Positions 1-5,387 of a DNA stretch of 13,328 nt are shown here, in pieces. The translations under genes were made by a program, and so were the position numbers. The notes under the pieces are model-generated. The model worked only from the letters and a program-made list of their open reading frames with translations. It had not been told where the DNA came from and did not search any database. Source of the stretch: an uncultured Clostridia bacterium (GTDB lineage Bacteria; Bacillota; Clostridia; Oscillospirales; QAKW01); assembly GCA_944387905.1 (NCBI GenBank), contig CALXGU010000024.1, positions 1 to 13,328 on the forward strand. The letters are read 5' to 3'. The stretch's first letter is position 1; the number at the start of each line of letters is the position of its first letter.

Positions 1-574
1 TATTTCTGTATACCTCAGATATTCCGGTGTCAACAGTAGATTTAAAACCGATATTTTCGCCGCATTGCGCGACAGCAAGTAAAAATATCTCCATCATGTT
101 TATAAATATTTGTATTTCATCCTGTCGGCTATGCCAGCTTTCAAACATTTTTCTATGATACTGTTTGTCATTGCAGTCAAATTTCTGTTTGCAGTAGCAT
201 ATTATTTTTTCTATTTCATTTTTCAGATATTGAGGCAGACTTAAAGCCAGATTTTCAAAACTATGCATAATCGGACCGCGTGCGCGAAACGCCGTTATAA
301 GAGCATGGATATCTTTATCCTGCTCTGTCCAAAGCCTGTGGAACTCCATTGGCTTATGAAATATAATATCGCCTTTGTGAAGAGTATATACTTTTTCATC
401 ACCTGCGACATTTATTTCACCGTCCAATACGTATACAAGCTCCCAAAACGGATGAAATTCACCTGCGAAATAATACGGATTTTTATAGTCTGCTATAAAA
501 AATGAAATCATAGACTCTATTTCAATCGCCTTATAAATATATTTTTCATCGTGCACAATATGAGCTTTTTTCAT
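1..574 (-). CDS. AraC-type regulator, N-terminal cupin part (partial)
   Basis: Partial gene, open to the left edge: 191 codons read without a stop. The start is ATG at 574-572, preceded on the minus strand by an AGAGGCG ribosome site. The visible protein begins MKKAHIVHDEKYIYKAIE and carries a sugar-binding cupin (AraC_binding) signature: HPFWELVYVLDGE at about residues 41-53, then HKGDIIFHKPMEFH near 66-79, followed by a helical linker with ICYCKQKF. The C-terminal DNA-binding helix-turn-helix pair expected of the family lies outside the window, so the AraC assignment rests on the cupin and the setting. The gene is divergent from the GH109-like gene, with overlapping promoters, so it probably controls that gene in response to a sugar or glycoside. 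The whole of 1-574 is coding on this strand; plus-strand reading frames here are shadows. Confidence 0.8.
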   Translation of the reverse strand, partial: MKKAHIVHDEKYIYKAIEIESMISFFIADYKNPYYFAGEFHPFWELVYVLDGEINVAGDEKVYTLHKGDIIFHKPMEFHRLWTEQDKDIHALITAFRARGPIMHSFENLALSLPQYLKNEIEKIICYCKQKFDCNDKQYHRKMFESWHSRQDEIQIFINMMEIFLLAVAQCGENIGFKSTVDTGISEVYRN

Positions 575-596
575 ATAAAAACGCCTCTTTTTCTGA

Positions 597-625
597 TAGA
601 CATATGAATTTTGATAATATATAAT
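597..625 (+). promoter_or_regulatory. Sigma-A promoter for the GH109-like gene
   Basis: The -35 box is TAGACA (597-602), 5 of 6 consensus bases. The -10 box is a perfect TATAAT (620-625), with a 17-bp spacer. The expected transcription start is near 632, about 30 bases before the ATG at 663, so the in-frame ATG at 630 sits at or before the transcription start and is unlikely to be used. Confidence 0.65.
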
Positions 626-642
626 AGCATTGTACCATACAA
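614..642 (-). promoter_or_regulatory. Sigma-A promoter for the partial AraC-type gene
   Basis: On the minus strand the -35 box is TTGTAT (642-637) and the -10 box is TATTAT (619-614), with exactly 17 bp between them. It points at the ATG at 574. It overlaps the oppositely directed promoter at 597-625, and the two -10 boxes are directly adjacent. This is a motif-based prediction. Confidence 0.5.
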
Positions 643-662
643 AAATAACGGAGGCAATAATT

Positions 663-1856
663 ATGAAAAAAATAAAAGTCGGCGTTATAGGTCTGGGCTG
701 CAGAGGCAGTTCGCTTTTAAAAAATATACTTATGCATATGGATACGGTAGAGGTAACGGCTGTATGCGACGTATATGAGGATCGAGTGCAAAAGGGAGCG
801 GAAATAGTAAAAAACGCATGCAATAAGACGGTTTTTCAGACGACGGATGCTTTGGAACTTATACACAGACAGGATGTGGAGGCGGTATTTATCTATTCCA
901 GCTGGGAGTCTCATATACCTCTGGCAATAGAATGCATGAAGGCATCCAAGCCGGTGGGTGTCGAGGTAGGAGGAGCGTACAGTGTAAAACAGTGCTGGGA
1001 TATAGTACGCGTGTATGAACAGACAAAGACACCTATAATGCTTCTTGAAAACTGCTGCTACGGACGCAGGGAAATGATGGCTTTAAATATGGTGCGCCAA
1101 GGACTGTTCGGACAGATAGTTCATTGTGAGGGCGGATACTGTCACGATCTGCGCGATGAGGTCGCAGGCGGAGCAAAAAACCGTCATTACCGTCTGCGTA
1201 ATTACGTGACCAGAAACTGTGAAAATTATCCTACTCACGAACTGGGTCCTATAGCAAAGATACTTGATATAAATCACGGCAACAGATTTATGACACTGAC
1301 ATCCGTTGCATCCAAATCGGCAGGACTGAATGAATATATAAAAGAAAATATGCCGGATGATAAAACGCTGGAGGGGATTGAATTTTCTCAGGGCGATATA
1401 ATTACGACGGTTATCACATGCGCCCGAAAAGAGACTATAAGACTGACGCTTGATACTACTCTGCCCAGATATTACAGCCGTCAGTTTACCGTACGGGGCA
1501 CTAAGGGTATGTATGAGGAAGTGACCGATTCGGTATATCTTGACGGTGACGGAAAGCATTTCAAATGGAAGGAAGAATGGGGCAACGCCGAAAAATACGA
1601 AAAGGAATATGAGCATCCGGTTTGGAAAGAATATATACAGTCGGGAGTATACGGCAGTCATGACGGTATCGACTGGCTTATAATGAACGATTTCATAAAC
1701 TGTATAATTGAAAACAAGCCGTTCAGTATCGATGTTTACGATATGGCAAGCTGGATGTGTGTGACAGCACTGAGTGAACAGTCAATAGCATTGGGCTCAG
1801 TTCCTGTCGCTTTTCCGGATTTTACAAACGGAAATTGGCAGCTGAATGTAATATAG
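663..1856 (+). CDS. Gfo/Idh/MocA-fold protein, GH109-like NAD-dependent glycosidase
   Basis: A 397-residue protein. I chose the ATG at 663 because GGAGG (650-654) precedes it at good spacing; an ATG at 630 lacks such a site. The N-terminus is a Rossmann NAD-binding fold with GVIGLGCRG at residues 7-15. The usual Glu-Lys-Pro motif of sugar dehydrogenases is replaced by GVEVGGAY (99-106), so the catalytic-type lysine is a valine. The central run LENCCYGRREMMALNMVRQG, then HCEGGYCHDLR, and NYPTHELGP (Y189, H192) closely resemble GH109 alpha-N-acetylgalactosaminidases, in which a Tyr-Pro-Thr-His motif contributes active-site residues. The C-terminus has DVYDMASW and VAFPDFTNGNW, also GH109-like. 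There is no signal peptide, so it should act in the cytoplasm on imported sugar. It is divergent from a cupin-type regulator. The family also contains plain oxidoreductases, so the exact reaction is an inference. Confidence 0.82.
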   Translation: MKKIKVGVIGLGCRGSSLLKNILMHMDTVEVTAVCDVYEDRVQKGAEIVKNACNKTVFQTTDALELIHRQDVEAVFIYSSWESHIPLAIECMKASKPVGVEVGGAYSVKQCWDIVRVYEQTKTPIMLLENCCYGRREMMALNMVRQGLFGQIVHCEGGYCHDLRDEVAGGAKNRHYRLRNYVTRNCENYPTHELGPIAKILDINHGNRFMTLTSVASKSAGLNEYIKENMPDDKTLEGIEFSQGDIITTVITCARKETIRLTLDTTLPRYYSRQFTVRGTKGMYEEVTDSVYLDGDGKHFKWKEEWGNAEKYEKEYEHPVWKEYIQSGVYGSHDGIDWLIMNDFINCIIENKPFSIDVYDMASWMCVTALSEQSIALGSVPVAFPDFTNGNWQLNVI

Positions 1857-1866
1857 CTTCAAATAT

Positions 1867-1910
1867 AAATATTCAAACACCGCCTTATAAAAGGCGGTGT
1901 TTGAATATTT
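1867..1910 (+). terminator. Perfect 20-bp hairpin, probable bidirectional terminator
   Basis: The left arm at 1867-1886 and the right arm at 1891-1910 are perfectly complementary over 20 bp, with a 4-base ATAA loop. The core is CACCGCC/GGCGGTG. It lies 10 bases after the stop of the GH109-like gene. A clean run of T after the stem is missing, but the outer right arm is TTTGAATATTT, so termination is likely but weaker than textbook. The right arm runs into the -35 box of the next promoter. Confidence 0.65.
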
Positions 1911-1937
1911 GACAATGTTTTGCATTAGATGTATAAT
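1909..1937 (+). promoter_or_regulatory. Perfect consensus sigma-A promoter of the aminotransferase-tetR operon
   Basis: TTGACA at 1909-1914 and TATAAT at 1932-1937 match consensus at all 12 positions, with the ideal 17-bp spacer. The expected start of transcription is near 1944, giving a leader of about 27 bases before the TTG start at 1971. So strong a promoter normally needs repression, and a palindrome lies over its -10 box. Confidence 0.85.
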
Positions 1938-1940
1938 GCA
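1921..1940. promoter_or_regulatory. Candidate TetR-type operator over the -10 box
   Basis: TGCATTA (1921-1927) and TAATGCA (1934-1940) are perfect 7-base inverted arms separated by 6 bases (GATGTA). The 20-bp site covers the whole -10 box of the promoter at 1909-1937. Size and placement fit autorepression by the TetR-type protein encoded second in this operon. Binding is inferred. Confidence 0.55.
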
Positions 1941-1970
1941 GATGTATAAAAGTAACGGCGGTGAATAATA

Positions 1971-3167
1971 TTGGAAAATCCAAGTATAAACATAAATGAA
2001 AACAGCTGTCAGCTCGGTACTGAGCGATCTGTTATACGTGAAATTTTTGAGTACGGCAATATGAGAGCTGAAAAAGTAGGACGCGAAAATGTATTTGATT
2101 TCAGTCTCGGAAATCCCGCGGTTCCGACACCGGATTGTATAAATCAAAGTATAACCAGGCTTGTTAATGACAAAAGCTTTAATGTACACGGATATACTTC
2201 CGCTCAGGGTGCTTATGATGCGCGAAGCAGTATCGCAAAAAATATCCGCGACAGATTTGCAGTAAATGCTCAGGCTGATGATATATATATAACCTGCGGT
2301 GCGGCAGCGTCGCTTGCCATAACGCTCAATGCGCTGTGCAACCCCGGTGATGGCGTAATAGCATTTGCACCGTATTTTCCCGAATACAAGGTGTTTGTAA
2401 ATGCCGCGGGAGCCGAATTCACAGCTGTCAGCGCTGACACGGAACACTTTCAGATAGATTTTGCGAGTCTTGAAAAAGCAATAGCGCCACAGACAAAGGC
2501 GGTTATCGTCAATTCTCCGAATAATCCTTCCGGTGTTGTGCTTACAGAGCAAACAATTACAAGACTGTGCGAGATATTGGATAAATATTCAAAGCAGTAC
2601 AACCACCCTATTTATATAATATCGGACGAGCCGTACAGAGAGCTTGTGTATGACGGCGCCAGCGTGCCGTATATTCCTGAATTTTATGCCGATACTATTG
2701 TCTGTTATTCATACAGCAAATCGCTTTCACTTGCAGGCGAACGTATAGGCTATATATTTGTAAGCCCTAAAGTTGTAGAATCAAGGCGTATTTACGCCGC
2801 GGTCTGCGGTGCCGGCAGAAAGCTGGGATATGTCTGCGCTCCGGCGCTTATGCAGTATGCGATAGCGGAAAATCCCGGGTGTGTATGCGATACGGAGCAA
2901 TATAAGATCAACCGTGATCTGCTATATAATGCACTGACTGAATACGGCTACAGCTGTGTTTACCCTGACGGAGCGTTTTATCTTTTCGTCAAATCTCCTA
3001 CAGGTGATTCTGTAAGCTTCTGCGAGTTTGCGAAAAAGTATGACCTTTTGCTTGTGCCGTCAGACAGCTTCGGCTGTAAGGGGTATATGCGCGTGTCGTA
3101 TTGTGTAGATACCGATATGATACGCCGGGCTCTGCCGATATTTAAAAAGGTTATAGACAGTATTTGA
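1971..3167 (+). CDS. Pyridoxal-phosphate aminotransferase, class I/II
   Basis: A 398-residue fold-type I PLP enzyme, the normal length for the aspartate/aromatic aminotransferase superfamily. It starts with TTG at 1971; GGCGGTGA at 1957-1964 is the ribosome site and no ATG or GTG lies in frame between them. Visible landmarks are FDFSLGNPAVPTP near the N-terminus, NSPNNPSG (181-188, with N185 as the cofactor-contacting Asn), SDEPYREL (D219 binds the pyridine nitrogen, Y222), SYSKSLSL (K250 is the Schiff-base lysine) and YMRVSYC (R374 binds the substrate carboxylate). All catalytic residues are present, so it should be active. The amino-acid substrate cannot be read from the sequence. It is the first gene of an operon with the TetR regulator 33 bases downstream, which suggests its product or substrate, or the linked operon at 3888-8089, is under that regulator. 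Confidence 0.9.
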   Translation: MENPSININENSCQLGTERSVIREIFEYGNMRAEKVGRENVFDFSLGNPAVPTPDCINQSITRLVNDKSFNVHGYTSAQGAYDARSSIAKNIRDRFAVNAQADDIYITCGAAASLAITLNALCNPGDGVIAFAPYFPEYKVFVNAAGAEFTAVSADTEHFQIDFASLEKAIAPQTKAVIVNSPNNPSGVVLTEQTITRLCEILDKYSKQYNHPIYIISDEPYRELVYDGASVPYIPEFYADTIVCYSYSKSLSLAGERIGYIFVSPKVVESRRIYAAVCGAGRKLGYVCAPALMQYAIAENPGCVCDTEQYKINRDLLYNALTEYGYSCVYPDGAFYLFVKSPTGDSVSFCEFAKKYDLLLVPSDSFGCKGYMRVSYCVDTDMIRRALPIFKKVIDSI

Positions 3168-3187
3168 TTATATACAGTTTGAAATGC

Positions 3188-3195
3188 GGAGGTGA
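3188..3195 (+). promoter_or_regulatory. Full-length Shine-Dalgarno that decides the tetR start
   Basis: GGAGGTGA matches the 16S rRNA tail at all 8 positions. It overlaps the GTG at 3192, so it cannot serve that codon. The in-frame codon at the right distance is ATT at 3201 (8 bases after GGAGG). Confidence 0.65.
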
Positions 3196-3200
3196 GGGAT

Positions 3201-3770
3201 ATTTCCAAGCTCACTAAAAACGCGATAACGGCATCGCTTGTAAGACTGATGTCAAAAATGCCGCTTGATAAAATTACGGTAAAGGATATTGTTGATGACT
3301 GCGATATAAGCCGCAACACATTCTATTATAATTATCAGGATATTTACGCGGTTATAGAACAGCTGTTTGAGACCGAACTGAACTCGATACTGGAGTCAAG
3401 AAGTGTTCATCAGTCCTGGCGCCAGGTTTTTTCCGATATATGTGTGTTTTTGTATGAGTATAAAAGCGCTGTTTACAGCATGTATAGATCCTCACGCCGT
3501 GATTTTGTGGAAAGTCAGATAAAGAAGCTTGTATATGAGTGTATGTCTCAGACGGTCGAAAGTCTGTCCGCAGAATACGGCGGGGTTGAATACGAGACTC
3601 AAACAGTTATACAGTTTTATGCATACGCAGCTCAGGGTTTTGTCAGCGCATGGATAGAAAGCGGCATGGCTGAGCCGGTTCAATCTCTTGTCATGCGCGC
3701 TGGCGGATTATTTGAGGACAGTATGAAACATATATTCAAAAACCCGCCGGAAAGTTTTAGTACAGATTGA
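3201..3770 (+). CDS. TetR/AcrR-family transcriptional regulator
   Basis: About 189 residues, typical for the family. The N-terminal helix-turn-helix is clear: LTKNAITASLVRLMSKMPL, then KITVKDIVDDCDISRN and TFYYNYQDIYAVIEQLF, a pattern seen in the DhaS-like branch of TetR proteins. The C-terminal ligand and dimer domain (about residues 60-189) contains VIQFYAYAAQGFVSAWIESG. I place the start at ATT 3201, because the only good ribosome site overlaps the alternative GTG at 3192 and because relatives typically begin with Met-Ser-Lys-Leu-Thr-Lys-like sequence just there. Conventional gene finders would give GTG 3192. It follows the aminotransferase in one operon and probably represses it through the palindrome at 1921-1940, and perhaps the next operon through the related sequence at 3843-3854. 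The ligand is unknown. Confidence 0.85.
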   Translation: MSKLTKNAITASLVRLMSKMPLDKITVKDIVDDCDISRNTFYYNYQDIYAVIEQLFETELNSILESRSVHQSWRQVFSDICVFLYEYKSAVYSMYRSSRRDFVESQIKKLVYECMSQTVESLSAEYGGVEYETQTVIQFYAYAAQGFVSAWIESGMAEPVQSLVMRAGGLFEDSMKHIFKNPPESFSTD

Positions 3771-3826
3771 GCTGTGTGTATCAAAATGGTATACGCGGCC
3801 CTTTTTGTACATTGTATATATGGCGA

Positions 3827-3853
3827 TTGTTAATTATTATTAAGATGTATAAT
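3827..3853 (+). promoter_or_regulatory. Probable promoter of the DUF308-acyltransferase-ligase-hydrolase operon
   Basis: A perfect TATAAT lies at 3848-3853, preceded by TTGTTA at 3827-3832 (spacer 15 bp, shorter than ideal). AGATGTATAATG at 3843-3854 is identical to 1927-1938 in the promoter of the aminotransferase operon, which supports a real and perhaps co-regulated promoter. No clear terminator is visible between the tetR stop (3770) and here, so read-through is possible. Confidence 0.5.
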
Positions 3854-3887
3854 GATATTTATTATTTTACAGAAGGGAAGTGCCTGG

Positions 3888-4463
3888 GTGAAATTTATAT
3901 TACGAGTAAAAATAGCATACAGTGTTATTTCGGTAGGACTTGTGCTTATGGGGCTTTGCTTTGCATTTTTCCCCGAAATATCAGCTTTGACTATATGTTA
4001 TTGTGTCGGAGCTATAAGCGTGGTATTCGGCATAATAAAGCTTATGGGCTATTTTTCCAATGATGTTTACAGACTGGCGTTTCAGTTTGATCTGGCGATA
4101 GGAATAGCGATGATACTGTGCGGCGCGGTAATAGTTATAAGGCCGCGTATGCTTATCGCTATGCTGCCTGTGATACTGGGGGTGCTGGTTCTTATAGACG
4201 GACTGTTTAAAATACAGACAGCTCTCGATTCAAAGCGGTTCGGTATGAAAAAATGGTGGATAAGCTTAACATTCGGGATACTTGCGTCTGTGATAGGCAT
4301 CTTTTTGATACTGGATCCGTTTGAGGGCAACAAAATACTTACAGTATTGCTCGGTATAACGCTGATAGTAGACGGAGTGCAGAACTTATGGATGGTATTG
4401 TATACTGTAAAGTCCAAAAAAGCAAAAGATGAAGCTGTAATCCGTACAGACTTTGATAACTGA
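3888..4463 (+). CDS. DUF308/HdeD-like integral membrane protein
   Basis: A 191-residue, strongly hydrophobic protein with about six membrane-spanning helices (roughly residues 9-27, 33-53, 62-83, 86-105, 117-138, 143-165) and a charged C-terminal tail (KSKKAKDEAVIRTDFDN). The repeated glycine-rich hydrophobic hairpins with short polar turns match the DUF308/HdeD family, whose members are usually about 180-200 residues; in enterobacteria HdeD is linked to acid stress, but the molecular role is not established. I chose GTG at 3888, preceded by AGAAGGGAAG (3871-3880). The in-frame ATG at 3852 lies inside the predicted -10 box and would put a polar stretch before the first helix. It is the first gene of a four-gene operon; only 21 bases separate it from the acyltransferase-like gene, suggesting it anchors or serves that pathway at the membrane. 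Confidence 0.8.
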   Translation: MKFILRVKIAYSVISVGLVLMGLCFAFFPEISALTICYCVGAISVVFGIIKLMGYFSNDVYRLAFQFDLAIGIAMILCGAVIVIRPRMLIAMLPVILGVLVLIDGLFKIQTALDSKRFGMKKWWISLTFGILASVIGIFLILDPFEGNKILTVLLGITLIVDGVQNLWMVLYTVKSKKAKDEAVIRTDFDN

Positions 4464-4484
4464 TAAACACGAGGGGGATTTAAT

Positions 4485-5387
4485 ATGTCTGCAAAACGTC
4501 GGATCGGTGACAGAAAAGACGGAAAGCTGATAAGGGATATAGACAGTATGCATTTTATAATGCCGATAATATATCCCAATCGCTGCGACAATGAGGCGTT
4601 CATATCCGAGCGTATCGATCTTACGTCTGCGATGATGTTTCTTGAGCAAAAAAACATCGGGGAAACGGATTACCGTTATAATGTGTTTCAGCTTATAGTG
4701 TGTGCGCTTATAAAAACGATAACCCTCAGGCCGAAAATGAATCGTTTTATTGCAAATAAAAATATATATCAGCGCAATGAGGTAAGCGCGTCATTTGTAA
4801 TAAAAAAGCAGTTCAGCGATGAATCCAAGGAGGGACTGGCGTTTATACATGCCGCGCACGATACGGTGCTTGATGATATACATAACGAGATATACCGCCA
4901 GGTTACAGACTGCAGAGACGGCAAGCAGGACGCGTCTTCCGACGCGATGGATATGTTCAAAAAAATGCCAAGATGCATATCCAAGCTGCTGCTCAATATA
5001 GTGTGTTTTCTTGACAGACACGGCAAGGTTCCCGCCTCGCTTATAGAGACTGATCCGTACTATTCGTCTGTTGTAATAACAAATCTGGGCTCTATCGGTC
5101 TTCACAGCGGGTATCATCATCTTACAAACTGGGGTACAAATTCAGTTTTTGCGGCATTGGGCGAAATAAAAAAGCGCCCGTTTTATGACGAGCAGTCAAA
5201 TGTTGAAATGCGCTGGAGTATAGATATAGGCTTAACGATAGACGAGCGTATAGCCGACGGCTACTATTATTCCAGAACGATAAAACTTTTAAAATACCTG
5301 CTGGAAAATCCGCAGCTGCTTGACCGGCCGGCAGGCGAAGAGGTAGATTATGAATCAAGTAAACAATGTCAGGGCGCCCTGGCTTGA
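4485..5387 (+). CDS. Stand-alone E2/CAT-fold acyltransferase-like protein
   Basis: A 300-residue protein homologous to the catalytic domain of 2-oxo acid dehydrogenase E2 subunits and chloramphenicol acetyltransferases. It has no lipoyl or subunit-binding domain, so it is not an ordinary pyruvate dehydrogenase component, and no E1 or E3 gene lies nearby. Recognisable blocks are NEAFISERIDLTSAM near the N-terminus, LRPKMNRFI, SSVVITNLGSIGLHSGYHH and IGLTIDERIADGYYYSR close to the end. The family motif His-x-x-x-Asp-Gly reads Glu254-Arg-Ile-Ala-Asp258-Gly259: the catalytic His is replaced by Glu. As I recall, close Clostridia homologues share this, which would make it a subfamily trait rather than a mutation. 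The start at 4485 has a GAGGGGG ribosome site (4471-4477). The gene overlaps the ligase gene by 38 bp. It could transfer or bind an acyl group made by that ligase; the chemistry is unknown. Confidence 0.8.
   Translation: MSAKRRIGDRKDGKLIRDIDSMHFIMPIIYPNRCDNEAFISERIDLTSAMMFLEQKNIGETDYRYNVFQLIVCALIKTITLRPKMNRFIANKNIYQRNEVSASFVIKKQFSDESKEGLAFIHAAHDTVLDDIHNEIYRQVTDCRDGKQDASSDAMDMFKKMPRCISKLLLNIVCFLDRHGKVPASLIETDPYYSSVVITNLGSIGLHSGYHHLTNWGTNSVFAALGEIKKRPFYDEQSNVEMRWSIDIGLTIDERIADGYYYSRTIKLLKYLLENPQLLDRPAGEEVDYESSKQCQGALA

Noticed and set aside
263..505. 80-residue open frame on the plus strand
   Set aside because: It is the shadow of the partial AraC-type gene on the minus strand; it has no ribosome site and no recognisable family.
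1083..2552. Long minus-strand frames under the GH109-like and aminotransferase genes
   Set aside because: They oppose strongly supported genes, have unlikely Cys/Tyr/Ile-rich composition and no ribosome sites.
3192..3194. GTG as start of the TetR gene
   Set aside because: The Shine-Dalgarno overlaps it (zero spacing). It is kept as the fallback if ATT starts are not accepted.
3771..3847. Possible terminator or second TetR operator between tetR and the DUF308 gene
   Set aside because: Only short imperfect repeats are present (TACATTGTA; TTAAT/ATTAA), too weak to call.
3767..4063. 98-residue frame overlapping the tetR stop
   Set aside because: It covers the promoter and the start of the DUF308 gene in another frame, with no ribosome site or family likeness.
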